DNA of 64,000 nucleotides from Antedon bifida (lineage: Eukaryota; Echinodermata; Crinoidea; Comatulida; Antedonidae). Below are positions 48,401 to 58,337 of this stretch, piece after piece. The stretch's first letter is position 1, and each line of letters starts with the position of its first letter. The notes beneath the pieces were generated by a model. It ran no database searches. It saw only the letters and a program-made list of their open reading frames with translations, and was not told where the DNA came from. A program made the position numbers and the translations under genes. The stretch lies in the NCBI GenBank assembly GCA_963402885.1, contig OY727097.1:13640001-13704000 (forward strand). Direction: 5' to 3'.

Positions 48401-51400
48401 TATAGGAAAATTACCCTGTTAGTGTTATGTTAGGACAACTATTCCTAGGACAACCACCCACTATACTTAATAGCAACATAATTTAGGATCAGCCCTTAAT
48501 TATAGATACAATTTATAACTAGAAATATTACAAGAAATCAATACAAATGATATGGTTGAAAAAAAGAGAAAATAAGATTTTTTTATTATTGGTTATTTGT
48601 TTATTTTTTAAGTTTTCTGTCAGAGCCGACTGATATAAAATTATGATATAAGGCCATTATTAATAAATTGTGAATAATATTATATTTTGATTGTACATAC
48701 AACACTTTAGTAAAAACTTTCCAAATTGAAACATGGATGATTTATAAATGATATGAACAATACTTATCTACCATTTCATTGATTATATTGATTGATTATA
48801 TTTACTGAATACAAAAAGAGCATATTTATTTAATGAGATATCTGGAGAGAAAAAACCTTTTCATTTAAAGGACATATTTCTTTAGTGAAATTTCAATATA
48901 CTTTGCAAATTGCAGACGATAAAAATGGTTACTTGGATCAGTTATAATACTATGATTGATTCAGCGTAGAATGTTATTCATTATAACGGCTGCTAATATA
49001 AAAGCTTCTTGTCACATTACATATTTTTTAATCAAAAGATAAAACATTTGGTTTTATCTCAATATCTCTATGGCTTTATATACTTTTTGCTTTAAGATTC
49101 AATAAATAGGTTGTTGAATTTACAGTGGAATCAATAATACCTATAATAATAGTCTGGCACCAGCCAGGTACAGAAATAGGGAGTTTGCATAGAGTGAGGT
49201 ACCAGCATTCACTATGATTATAATACAACATATAAATAATACATACATAATTCACACCAGTAAAAATGTTTAAGTGACTACAAAATTACTAATATTACTT
49301 GGATAGTTATATAAATACTATCCACCAACTTTTTGCTGTATTTGAAAAAAAAAATCAATTACCTTAAAAATATTATTGTCCCCTGAAAACAGGGATTATT
49401 GTGAATATGCCATTTTAATGAATGTCGCATTAATAGTTAAATTTAACTGTATCTTTTTATATGAGAAATCATTAGTTGTGTTCATTTTTATTTTCTATGG
49501 ACTTGAATAACTTAATTAAAACTGCTAATATAAAGTCTAATTTTATAAATCTGAAATTGTTCATGATTTAGGAGGACAAAAAAAGTACTATTCTATTCTT
49601 GAAATTATGAAATAATTATTTACAACTTACTTTGTTTATGCGATATAAATCAGCATGTTGGGCTAATGCTATGCAGCATGCAGTTTGACCTGACCCAGCA
49701 GCTAACAAGAGTGGTGTATTTCCATCCTAAAAATAGAATATAATATCTCATACAATATTACAAACTTCTTAGCAATAAGGAGGCATGGTTATTAATGTGT
49801 TTAATTTGTTTAAGCACATTAATACTAACTTTTCATATATCTTTTTAAATCATTTAATTCAGTCATGATTTTAACTCTTCATAAATAAAAGTTTACACAG
49901 TGAAGATACACACTGATCTAGTGATTTCATATTACCGTACATATTCTTTCAAAAACAAATATCCATATTTTTATTGTTTTTTCCTATGCAAACATAGTGT
50001 TATAATTGCTACAATACTATCTATACATGTTGGTACTGTTTTACTAAAAAATGAGAAAATATAGTGTTATATAGTAGTATAAATAATCAAAATACAACTG
50101 ATATGACCATTCTAAAACTTCTGATGAAGTTTTATAAATTTCTCTAAATGAATCAATGATTGAAATGATAAAATAATGGCATTTCAACAAAGTATTAAAT
50201 AGGCTGTGTACATCATAAGTTAACAGTTTTTAGTCTCATTGAGCTTTATATCTCCATGATTTGGTAGACTGTGTTTGTATTTGTTTGTGTTTGTATCTGT
50301 GCATTTGTGTTTGAACAGCAATTAACATTAATAAAATATAATATAAATACTATTGAAAGTTTTTAATGTAAATTATTTTAATTAAGATAATTTACATTGT
50401 CAGATCTCACTCTGAATACATTTAACTCGATTTCACATTAAAAGTCAGTTTGGTAAAAGACCTTAAACAAACAATACATTATTAATAGGACACATTATAA
50501 CAATATTTAATATAAAAAACTCATGACAATCCTACGAAAGCCCATTAATGCCATTTTAAGTATATGTTTTTCGAACGTAATCCGTTCTAACGAATTAATA
50601 ATTTGTTTGAACGGATTAATAATCTGTTCAAACGAATTAGTAATCCGTTCAAACGAATTGCAACATATACAACAAGTGCTATTTAAAGTATATGTTGTAA
50701 TTCGTTTGAACGGATTACTAATCCGTTCAAACGAATTACTAATTTGTTTAAACAGATTAATAGTCTGTTCAAACGAATTAGGAATCCGTTCAAACGGATA
50801 TAGTAATTTGTTTAAACGGATTACTAATTTGTTCAAACGAATTACTAATTCGTTCAAACGAATTAGTAATCCGTTTAAACAAATTAGTAATTTGTTTAAT
50901 TTGTTTAAACAAGTTACTAATCTATTTAAACGAATTAGTAATTCGTTTGAACGAATTACTAGTTCGTTCAAACAGATTACTAATCCGTTTGAACAGATTA
51001 TTAATCTGTTTAAACATATTTATACTTTAAATGGCACTTGTTGTATATGTTTCAATTCGTTTGAACGGATTACTAATTCGTTTGAACAGATTATTAATCC
51101 GTTCAAACGAATTACTAATTCGTTAGAACGGATATTACGTTCGAAAAACATATACTTAAAATGGCATTAATGTGCTTTCGTACAATCCAGCATTCGAGCA
51201 GAGAAATATTATTGAAAAAGTGATGGTTATATGATAATGTTTTGTTACTATTGTATAAGTTTTTATGGAATGAAACTATGTTATGGAATGAATCTACAAT
51301 TAAGGCCTAGTATTATTCGCTGTTTAAACACTGTATTCATTTTGGATAAGGTATACAGATTAAGGTGTATGTATACATTCAGATGCCGTATAAAAGTAAA

Positions 51401-54400
51401 TCCCAGTATTTATAACATTTTTTAAGGAATGTTTAAGCAATATATTTAAACAAATATTTTTTTCAGTTTTATTCAGAAATATATGATTGATGTTCTGAAT
51501 TCACTTTTGTGAGCAAAAAAATAATATCATGAGTTTTGGTTTTGAGTTTTTGTATTCTTGTTTATGTAACCATGCACACATCAGTAGGCCTAATTTCTGG
51601 TTGGATGGTGACCAAAAACGTGAGCTATAGCCGGAAAAAATAACCTAGTTTAGTTCTTATAAGCCTACCCCAGTTTGATGAATCTTCATGTATCGGTCGT
51701 CGATCTAAAATTATCCGAAAGCCATTCTTATTGTTGATTAGAGTTTACTGTTTTGTTTACAACACCTGACTAAGCGTTTGTCGAAATAATGCGCCATCTA
51801 TTTACAGATTGGAATGTTCCATTCATCGCAAATCAATACATTTGTATAAACGTATATTAAATATATCAAAATAGTATTTTTTAAAGAAAATCGGCCTGTC
51901 TTCAACATTATGATGCTGCACTCGAGCTGTTCGAACGGTTTTCAGCTACTAAAAACAATTATCGTAGGAGGAAATGCGGGTATTTTTCAAAATGGACATC
52001 CATAGCAGTGCTTTAGTATTTGGAAATGGGTTTGATGTCACCGTCGATGCATTTCCTTCTATGCTCAGACTGTTTAAAACTTAGTGTGACAGACAGTTAT
52101 AGTCCGGTCATGTAGCAACATTAATTGGTATACCTAAAAAATTACAACATAATTTATTTTTGTGGTAAATATCTCTAAAAACCTAAATGGAGAACAAATG
52201 TAGTTGAAGAAATTAGGCTAATGTCAATAAAACCAAAATGGCCGCTATATACAGTATTTTTCTATATATCAAGTATAGTCAAGGCATTCTAGAATTTAAA
52301 GTCAAACAAATTGCAAACAAAGCTTTTATTTTTTTTAAATGAACACACATGTTGTGGAGATGAAATTCCACAAATCACACGTCGTTCACACCTTGGGCCG
52401 GGAACAAATTAGCTGAAATATGCAAATAAAGGGTAAAAATATAGAGTATCCATAGAACGCCAACCGCTAGTTGTACAGAGTTAATGTTTTTCTAAATTGT
52501 TCAGAATATACATGTTTATATTCTTTCTTATGGAACTTTTTGTCCAAAAATGACCGAAAATGCTGTATTTGACTACTGACCTTATTTTTAAAGGATTATA
52601 GGTAATTTATCAGGATTTACATATCTCCATAACTAATATAGGTAGAAACTTCATTTTATTCTATATACTTTCACATATGATGAAGGGATTGAATTCCACA
52701 AATCATACCTCGGTCACACCTTTGGAACATGCAAATTAGCTGAAATATGCAAATTAATGATTAAAATATAGGGTATAAGCTACCCATAGAAAGCCAACCG
52801 CTAGTTGTAGAGAGTTTTTTTTTTTCCAAATTGTTCTTATGGAACATTTTGTCCAACAAATGACCATAAGTGCCGTCTTTTACCTTATTTTCAAAGAATT
52901 AAGGTAACTTTCACCATAGTCAATAATTCCATTGACTATGCTTTTCCTTAGGATTTACGTATCACCATAACTACTCTAGTAGTAGGTAGAGACATCATTT
53001 TAGTCTCTATACTTTCACATATGTAGAATATATGGAATTCCACAAATTGGAAACATGCAACAAACACACACACACGCGATCGACCACACAACCTCTCGCC
53101 ATTCTGGAGCTGAAATATGCAAATCAACTGAAATATGCATGTTAAAGGGTAACTGGTTATCATCTCATTTACAGAACATGGATTCTTCATTATACTATAG
53201 TTCGCCTGTCAAATGACTCATAATACATACAGGAAGATTAGGATGGCCAGTGTGCAGAGTACAGTTTGTCTCTCTAAATAATGTTTAGCTCTGCGACAGC
53301 AATGGTTGGTTATGGTGCTCTTTCAATTACTTCTGTTCTTGAGCCCTCTTCTTTGATGGTCGAACCAAGATATATGAACGTATTCACTGTCTCAAGCTCA
53401 TGCCTAGTGACTTCGATCTTGATTGAGATTGGCCTGTAGCTATTGGTCATGATCTTTGCTTATTCGGAACTGATATCTATGCCACACCACCTGGAAGATA
53501 TTACTGTCCAGGTTCATCGTCAGGGCAAGTTCTTCTTCACTGCAGTCTACTATATTGATGTAATCTACACAATGGAACTGACATTACCTCCGAAAATGGT
53601 GTACCCTGGTGTTTTGGAAGAGCATCATTCATAATGCGTTCGAAAAAGATATTAAAGAGTGTAGGCGAAAGTAGACAGCCTTGGGGTAAATTGATGTATG
53701 AAACCATTCGTCAACATATTCTTGAACCACTACATATTGGTGACCTTGGCATAACTGCTAGATGGGGTGGATCCGCTTGTGTCTCTTGTTATATTTGTTC
53801 ATTGTTGCCCATAGTGCCTCATGCCAAACTCTGTCGAAGGCTTTCTTTCATCTACAAAAGACTTCTAGTGCAGTCAGCAAGTGCAATAGGTAAAAAAAGT
53901 AAACTTAGTTGGAAGTATGCCTGAACTCAAAGGAGCTGTTTTGGGCTTACTCATCGTGCCAACGTATCAATTACTCCAGAGGTAGTTTGGACAACAATGT
54001 CAACACAAAGGTGTCAAATTGAATCCGAAAGAATGGGGATATGTTCAGGCTAAGGATCATCTTTAACCCCTCCCAGCAGATTTACCATCAGCTCCAAATT
54101 CTCTTCTAAAGGTTATTCTATACTACAATCTTGCTAGGGTGAAATGCCGGGTAGAAAACTCCATTCAAGCACGAAAATATGTGGACATATGCTGTTTAAA
54201 TGTACGGTCAGTTGAGAGAAAAACGTTAGCTATCAATGACTATTTTATCTAATGATCTTGATATTTTTTCATATACTGAGACATGGTTTGGAACGTCTAT
54301 GATAAAGTATTGATTGGTGAATTAGTCCCACCGGGATATTATTGTCAGCAGGAACCAAGGCCTGGTGATCGACATGGTGGTAGAGTAGCCTTAGTTTGTA

Positions 54401-56855
54401 AAACATCTATCAAGATAAAAATATTCTAGCAAACATAAGCAGTTTGCCCAGTTTGAATACTTGGACTGTGAGGTTGAAACCAATGGTATTGTCTTGCGTC
54501 TTGTAGTGGTGTATCGGCCTTCTCCTTCTTCTACAAATGGTCTGCATATTAGCGATTTAATGGTCAACATTTCTTTCATCTTGTATAACAATTACTCAGG
54601 ATATTTTGATTGTGGTAGCCCTTAATTTTCATCTGGATGTCTCCACCGACTGTAATTCACGGCGTTTTACCAACATGCTTGAGTTCTAAGGTTTATGCCA
54701 GCTTGTTCGGGAACCGACCCATATCCATGGCCATATACTTGATGTCGTAATTGTTGGTGATACAAGCAATATAATATCAAACATCTCAGTCATCGACCCA
54801 AAACTCTCAGACAATAACGGTGAAATGACATGCGATGATCTTGCTGTACGTTTTACTACTGCTATTGTAAAACCTAGTCCAACTTATAAGAAGGTAGTAT
54901 ACAGAAAGAAAGCTCCGTACAACTGAGGAATTATTGTCAATTTACAACATTGGCCTAAGGTCATTGGTAGATAAATATGCACCTCTATGTTCAAAGATTG
55001 TGGTACAAAGGCCCAACTTTCCCTGGTACACAGATCAGCTTCACGAAGCTAAGCATCTTCGTCGTAAGTATGATAGAAAATGGCGTAAGACCAAGTAAAC
55101 CGTAGACCATCAATGTTATCGATCCCAATGCTCTGTTGTTAATCGACTACTTCATCAATCAAGGGTTAAGTATTATTCGGAAAAAAATGTTTATTGTGGA
55201 CGTTATTTTTGATGAGCACTTAAATATGGAAACGCACGTGCACTATGGTAACGATCAGTGAACTTATTTATTTTTTATTTATTTTCTGATGCTGTAATGC
55301 TTTATAATGTTTAAAAATTAAAATGAAAGTAAATATACAGTATAAATAGTACTTTTAATTTTTTTTATAACAATGGTATTTTAAGAAATCTATTTTTTGT
55401 ACTTTTAAATGTTGTATTTTTTGATGTTGAAATTTATAAACTGTATTTTAAATTTTAACGATCTATATAATAATGGTATTTTTAAAAGGTGACAACATTC
55501 TTATTATAATTTTATTTAATTTGTCATACGTTTTTAATGTTGTATTTTTGATGTTTTAATATATAAGTGTAATGTATAAATACAGTAGTAATAATAAGCC
55601 AGATTTTTAATAATGAACCTGAATTTAAATTTTAACCTTTTTAAATAGATTTATTTTAAACTGTATCCATACTTTTATATTTTTTTGTCTGTTTTTTTAT
55701 GTATCTATGTAAAGCTCCTTTGAGCATGTTTTTTCATGAAAATGGCGCTATATAAATGTAGTATATTATTTTTGGTATGCCTAACTAGTTCATACATAAA
55801 GCTGGTCAGATTATAAGGTTTCACTGAAATGCATTTTTTTCTAATAAATCAGGTTTAAGAACTATACATCTTTCTCAAACTTTGAGAAAAATGGCAGCCA
55901 TTTTGAACTATATTTACCATCTTGAATTTTTAAAAGTTGAACAATTAATTTTTAATTTCTCCAATGATAGTTTCTTGCAAAATAATATGTTCTAATGACT
56001 GTGGTTGAACACATAATTGCCAAAATCGGATGCTTTAATAATGATGTTTGGGTAAAATTGAGAGAAAACAGCCATTTTAGTTATATGTAATTTTTGTCTT
56101 CATCTCGCTTTTTTCTCCATTTTTTATATGTTGTTCAGATTGGTCTTAGGAAGTACCTACAACAAAAATAAATTCTGTTGAAATTTTGTCTAGGTCAAAC
56201 CGTAGTTTGACCGGACTATTATTGCAAAGTGCGACAGCTCAATTACTACAAAGTGTGACGATTATTACAAAGTGCGGCAGTACAAACGGGGTTTACAGAG
56301 TAATTAGATGCGATGTGTTTTTTCAAGATAGTACTTATCAGGAATCGACCGTTATTTTATGTCCTTGCTTGAGTCATGGAGCTATAAAATTAGTTATAGC
56401 TCCATGCTTGAGTATTGAGTTCTTTAGTGAGATCTTGCTTGAAATTATCCAGGACCAGGGCTTTAAATGACCGCGACATATTAACTATCTTTGCTTGATC
56501 TGACTTCCTAATGCCAAGATTAACCTTGATGGTGAATGTGGTGTTTCAAGCCAAGTGAGGGGTACGTGCAGTTCTCTACAATACAGTCATTCTCGCTACA
56601 AAGTAGGCCTTTGTGATCTATAATATGACCCGCAATTTGAGTTGGTTCATTTAGGTATGTTATTACCGGCACCCATTTAAATTATAAAATTAAACACTTT
56701 TTTTAAATCACACTGAATTATATAGCATCCCTATAATTAATGTTTGTTAAACTTACATTGTCTGCAAGATCCAAATTAGCACCTGCCTTGAGTAAAATAG
56801 TGCAAGTATCTGTGTGGCCGTTATATGCAGCCAAATGTAAAGGTGACCTTCCATC
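33158..56855 (-). CDS. ANK-death-Roc-COR-death x3 protein, 24 exons, 5' incomplete
   Basis: Large ROCO-family signalling protein of the DAPK/LRRK superclass without a kinase. The 24 exons listed separately sum to 4047 nt: 1348 codons plus stop, all phases agreeing. Residue map of the visible part: ankyrin repeats 1-134; death domain 1, 150-228; Roc GTPase about 262-610 (G1 GLENVGKTS, G3 DFGGQ, G4-like GTHYES); COR about 611-940; charged linker 943-1053 with SKRRRM; death domains 2 (1056-1146), 3 (1157-1245) and 4 (1263-1346). Death domains recruit partners in apoptosis and NF-kB-type signalling, and Roc-COR dimerises and switches with GTP. The cytosolic scaffold role is inferred. The first exon is not seen: the last visible ankyrin exon starts in phase 0 mid-domain. 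No close named homologue can be claimed. Confidence 0.9.
33756..33872. repeat. Dispersed repeat, copy 2
   Basis: Same order of words as 32745-32862 with about 15% differences. It lies in the last intron of the ROCO gene, the other copy lying downstream of the gene. Confidence 0.75.
34263..34586 (-). CDS. ROCO gene: death domain 3
   Basis: Single exon, phase 1-1, donor GTGGGT. SWRRLAVRLGIKWDNVNKFA, EILVQWRNS, AFKQQGRVDLADSL. The same helix spacing as domain 2. Confidence 0.92.
35076..35375 (-). CDS. ROCO gene: death domain 2
   Basis: Single exon, phase 1-1. LSCRRFGVRLGLTWSKVNTI, AKMLKHWRSNIGSD, ALTQHGRNDLADLL: helices 2, 4-5 and 6 of a death domain. Confidence 0.9.
35467..35640 (-). CDS. ROCO gene: linker exon b, basic cluster
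   Basis: Phase 1-1. Acidic run DTDDDDTV, then Lys-rich KGKTSLKSKVKGSSKRRRM. It looks like a nuclear-localisation-type basic patch, but function is inferred. Confidence 0.78.
36043..36201 (-). CDS. ROCO gene: linker exon a
   Basis: Phase 1-1. Polar, disordered. It ends SSKKDNKGAVD, echoing the end of the next exon (SDVKDNK), so the two linker exons may be duplicates. Confidence 0.78.
36578..36839 (-). CDS. ROCO gene: COR C-terminal part
   Basis: 87 codons plus one base, donor GTTAAC. IPCMCGLKGEHTHMHVIRKF, then DVLPCGSRGMEVKRYRNLFG, typical of the C-terminal COR region in death-domain ROCO proteins. The last residues (GFVFVLSISFTAI) are unusually hydrophobic, and an earlier donor is possible. 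Confidence 0.85.
37196..37276 (-). CDS. ROCO gene: COR linker exon
   Basis: 27 codons, phase 0-0, donor GTAAGT. Acidic GLPEDDDPKPS stretch. Confidence 0.88.
37758..38039 (-). CDS. ROCO gene: COR
   Basis: 94 codons, phase 0-0. FYVLSRLKP then DGYLPDDLFQRVITKFIEE, the COR YLPxGLFxRL motif. Confidence 0.94.
38126..38281 (-). CDS. ROCO gene: COR
   Basis: 52 codons, phase 0-0. LWRNLNGGKLDERLLRHIW matches the COR helix with LxxGxLxxxLLxxLW. Confidence 0.92.
38654..38839 (-). CDS. ROCO gene: COR
   Basis: 62 codons, phase 0-0. FLEYLHDIGEILFYPDD is the COR hallmark (LxFLHxxGxxLxF), followed by KIVIDLMGVVAKF. Confidence 0.94.
39382..39630 (-). CDS. ROCO gene: Roc end to COR start
   Basis: 83 codons, donor GTTAGA. 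ILTLPIKWLQVLLEIQQLRK is the conserved PxxWLxxE entry to COR. Confidence 0.92.
39975..40133 (-). CDS. ROCO gene: Roc G4
   Basis: 53 codons, donor GTACAT. NLEIILFWIRSVF, then KIMLIGTHYESLG. The usual THxD of Roc G4 reads THYE here, an Asp to Glu change at the base-specifying position. Confidence 0.9.
40407..40496 (-). CDS. ROCO gene: Roc core strand
   Basis: 30 codons, phase 0-0. IFMVSYAVVCVVFNLNQDLD is the hydrophobic strand after switch II. Confidence 0.92.
41426..41598 (-). CDS. ROCO gene: Roc G3
   Basis: Ends phase 0, donor GTAAAT. RPQIPKGFLKKVESQLRS, then NIWDFGGQPIYHVIQR, which contains the DFGGQ switch II signature of Roc domains. Confidence 0.94.
42007..42120 (-). CDS. ROCO gene: Roc insertion exon b
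   Basis: Phase 1-1, also 114 nt, Lys/Ser/Glu-rich and probably disordered (SRHEKEKNPKGASTSKQ...). Symmetric, so possibly an optional cassette. Confidence 0.8.
42274..42387 (-). CDS. ROCO gene: Roc insertion exon a
   Basis: Phase 1-1, 114 nt, polar, low-conservation. It repeats words of the preceding exon (DAVTDVTVKQMLKSP against DAMVKTTV...NKQMLKET), suggesting internal duplication. Confidence 0.8.
42671..42774 (-). CDS. ROCO gene: Roc switch I region
   Basis: Acceptor GCCATAG, donor GTAAGT. FNPLHIITDAMVKTT matches the Roc strand before switch I (TDG-like). The rest (CTPDPSNKQMLKETTQDI) begins the unusual insertion. Confidence 0.85.
43621..43786 (-). CDS. ROCO gene: Roc G1 / P-loop
   Basis: Phase 2-1 by exon edges. 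GPDAVKAFQNALEEGQ leads to TIFVGLENVGKTS, a full Walker A (GxxxxGKT/S), then INSLLRKE. Confidence 0.93.
44394..44645 (-). CDS. ROCO gene: death domain 1
   Basis: Phase 1-1, donor GTAAGT. TKELFNITANVSDWEQLAVN, a conserved second Trp (NMLNAWAMKL) and a closing LVKALRKSDEKELANTIE give the six-helix death-domain pattern, placed between the ankyrin repeats and Roc. Confidence 0.85.
44972..45007 (-). CDS. ROCO gene: 36-nt linker exon
   Basis: Micro-exon, phase 1-1, acceptor CTTTTTTAG, donor GTATGA. Encodes GGPLPFIDMTLS. It fits both neighbours by phase. Because it is symmetric, it could be skipped without frame loss. Confidence 0.75.
45054..45455. mobile_element. 402-bp MITE with AAGGG target duplication
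   Basis: Ends TGTTACAATCGCTAATGTAG and CTACATTAGCGGTTGTAACA are inverted. AAGGG flanks both sides (45049-45053, 45456-45460). The left half holds about ten degenerate GCTAATGTAG or GCTTATGTAG copies repeating the terminal motif. It lies in a ROCO intron 46 bp from an exon. Confidence 0.8.
45456..46066. other. ROCO intron segment
   Basis: AT-rich, nothing recognised. Confidence 0.4.
46067..46157 (-). CDS. ROCO gene: ankyrin repeat exon 4
   Basis: 30 codons plus one base, donor GTAAGT. EGKSALDCYNENS joins smoothly to NKNK of the previous exon, giving a capping, lysine-rich ankyrin repeat (KKEIINILK). Confidence 0.9.
47625..47741 (-). CDS. ROCO gene: ankyrin repeat exon 3, with hairpin
   Basis: 39 codons, phase 0-0, donor GTTAGT. 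NGDNAMHLCARAN then an insertion, ending GHMDIYNKNK. It is six residues longer than a standard repeat. The excess lies in a perfect 17-bp inverted repeat (47657-47673/47684-47700). Confidence 0.88.
47930..48310 (+). mobile_element. Two tRNA-derived SINE copies
   Basis: Box B-like GGTTCAAGTCCCACATGAG (about 47944) and GGGTTCGACTCCACC (about 48151), each followed by a similar body and the shared tail CTCTCTGATGCAA...TAGTAGTTACA. The second copy also shows a box A-like TAGTGGTCAGTAGAGC. A related minus-strand copy may lie near 8920-9060 (GGGTTTATGTCCCACCCGAG). Confidence 0.65.
48320..48470. repeat. Degenerate GGACAACTA repeat
   Basis: About eight irregularly spaced AGGACAACTAC-type words, directly after the SINE pair. 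No coding signal. Confidence 0.6.
48471..49630. other. ROCO intron segment
   Basis: AT-rich, no feature supported. Confidence 0.4.
49631..49726 (-). CDS. ROCO gene: ankyrin repeat exon 2
   Basis: 32 codons, phase 0-0. DGNTPLLLAAGSGQTACC starts a second repeat. It is separated from the previous exon by a 7-kb intron full of transposon remains. Confidence 0.92.
50533..51181. mobile_element. Foldback element built from 21-nt palindromic units
   Basis: The whole 650 bp is an imperfect inverted repeat. Ends TACGAAAGC...GCTTTCGT(A) extend inward through ATTAATGCCATTTTAAGTAT and TTTTTCGAACGTAAT. The interior is a run of 21-nt units, each with GTTTGAAC or its complement GTTCAAAC plus a near-palindromic spacer like GGATTACTAATCC. 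A second inverted pair, CAACATATAC...GTATATGTTG, lies inside. ACAATCC at 50526-50532 and 51182-51188 is a direct target duplication (6-7 bp). The 21-nt period keeps ORFs open on both strands (215 and 154 codons), but these are artefacts. Confidence 0.85.
51189..52339. other. ROCO intron segment
   Basis: AT-rich. ORF 51231-51425 has no support. Phrases such as AAAATGGCCGC recur in the repeat-rich stretch after it. Confidence 0.4.
52340..53190. repeat. ~330-bp tandem repeat, 3 degenerate copies
   Basis: AATTCCACAAAT marks at 52364, 52692 and 53036 (spacings 328 and 344). GCTGAAATATGCAAAT and AAAGCCAACCGCTAGTTGTA are shared by the first two copies, only part of this by the third. Confidence 0.8.
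53280..53925 (-). pseudogene. Non-LTR retrotransposon RT fragment
   Basis: Minus-strand reading in broken frames: FVDERK, FDRVWHEALWATMNKYN (53790-53870), later VDYINIVDCSEEELALTMN (catalytic FADD region, here decayed). The order matches the palm of a LINE reverse transcriptase. Many stops, dead. Confidence 0.8.
54150..55775 (+). pseudogene. CR1/L2-like LINE, internally deleted
   Basis: Plus-strand remains of an apurinic endonuclease: CLNVRSVERKTLAINDYF, then after a frameshift SNDLDIFSYTETWFGTS and VPPGYYCQQEPRPGDRHGG. Later WYTDQLHEAKHLRRKYDRKW and VNRLLHQSRVKYYSEK, the linker before RT. The RT is missing. The end AAAGCTCCTTTGAGCATG...ATGGCGCTATATAAATGTA is the typical LINE 3' tail. Opposite strand to the neighbouring RT fragment, so a separate insertion. 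Confidence 0.82.
55776..56750. other. ROCO intron segment
   Basis: AT-rich with AAATGGCAGCCATTTTGAAC palindromic words. ORF 56186-56470 has internal repeats of ACAAAGTGYGRC but no family match. Confidence 0.4.
56757..56855 (-). CDS. ROCO gene: ankyrin repeat exon 1 (visible)
   Basis: 33 codons, phase 0-0, donor GTAAGT. DGRSPLHLAAYNGHTDTC and the rest form one complete ankyrin repeat with its TPLHLAA-type core. At least one upstream exon must exist. Confidence 0.93.
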
Positions 56856-58337
56856 CTGAAATATTACAAACATTATGTTATAGTATTTTTCACTCTACAA
56901 TATTTAATATCGTACTGAATTCAATTCGATATGATCAATTAAAAATAACTTTATGGATTTAAATAATGCTACATTGTTAAATTAAATAAAGCTTTTTAAG
57001 AGCGGTAGACTACAAATATCAACCTATTTCATTAAAAAGTGGCCAAATGCCAAAAAATGGATTTTCTTCATATTTAGTAATTAATTACACTTTCGGTAAA
57101 TATAACAAAACTGAAATATATTTGAAAAAATGTAATTGTTACCATGGAAACAGGTGTGTGATTTCTCCCCACCTCAAGCCTCCCCCCCCCCCCCCCCCAA
57201 CAAAAAAAACGCACATTTTACCATTTTGGCATGTGAATTTTGCTCTTATTTAGATATGGACGATATGGACGAAAAAGAATTTGTGAATTGTTTTTGTGAT
57301 ATCTTTTTTTGTACCAATCTTGCTCTAATGTAAAACAAACATTTACAGTAGGTAAATCAATTATTGAATTTAGGAGATACCATTATTTTTCTTAGGGGTG
57401 TTTTCAGGAATTTCATACATGGGCATTTTTTATGTTTTTGAAAGAGTTATAACTCCGATGGTAACACTTCAAAAGCAACCATGGTGCAGGCATGGTTGGT
57501 TGAATTGCTCTTGCTGTTTCCATTATCGTGGGGAATTATGTAATTTCTGTGTAGTGTTTCTAGATAAATTGTTAAAATTTGCATTCGCTCATGTTATTTG
57601 TAATATAGAAATAGGGGGTATAGATTTTTCAGTCCAAAATGTTTTTTTTTTTGTTGTTGTTAAAACATACTAAAATATAGACCTATATAGATATTAGTAT
57701 CTAAAATTAACCCTGTGTTGTTTATTAGTAATTACTTATTTTTCATAAATTCAAAATGGCTGCCATTTGAAAACTGTTCCCTAATTATCTCTATAGCTAC
57801 TACGTTTTTTTTAAAGAATGTTTTAAACACATACAAATATCCTTAAAATTTAGAGTAACTAATTTAATTTTGCCTTTGGAGTCTAGGTCAAAGGTCAATT
57901 TATTACACTATATACAATTATTTTATATCTTAAACTTGAGTATTTTGAATATGAATGTATTAGGTACAAATATAAATGTGGCATTAAACCTTTAAAATAA
58001 CATTTAATCTGCTTTCTTCTGGAGACACTGGGTTAAAGGTCAAAGGCTTAAATGACCCCCCTCCTCCCCACATTAAATTATTGAATAAGCCATTTCACTG
58101 TTACAATAGTTATTCACTTTGACAAAAAATTGATGGAAACGAAAAATTATTTAACATAATAAAATCATAATTTTAAAAAAAGAGTAGTAAACTGGAAGCA
58201 CACTGTCTGAAACTCAATGAGTTTGTATTTGATTTAGGCCTACTGTTTTTTTATTTTTTATAAGCTACATATTATTTTTTAAATAACCTGATTAAAACTA
58301 CAAAATGACTTTAATGTTTGATTTTAGTATTCTTTAT
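56856..58337. other. Upstream of last visible ROCO exon
   Basis: Expected to hold intron, but no further ankyrin exon is seen. It contains a C17 homopolymer at 57182-57198 and CAAAATGGCTGCCATTTG near 57752. ORFs here lack support. Confidence 0.4.

Noticed and set aside
50523-51170. 215-codon ORF on plus (and 154-codon ORF on minus) with repeated SNEL/LICLNRL words
   Set aside because: The 21-nt repeat period keeps every frame open. Both strands give the same kind of artefact inside a foldback element with target duplication.
57047-57673. Three short plus ORFs near the C17 tract
   Set aside because: No recognisable domain, low complexity, no splice partners.
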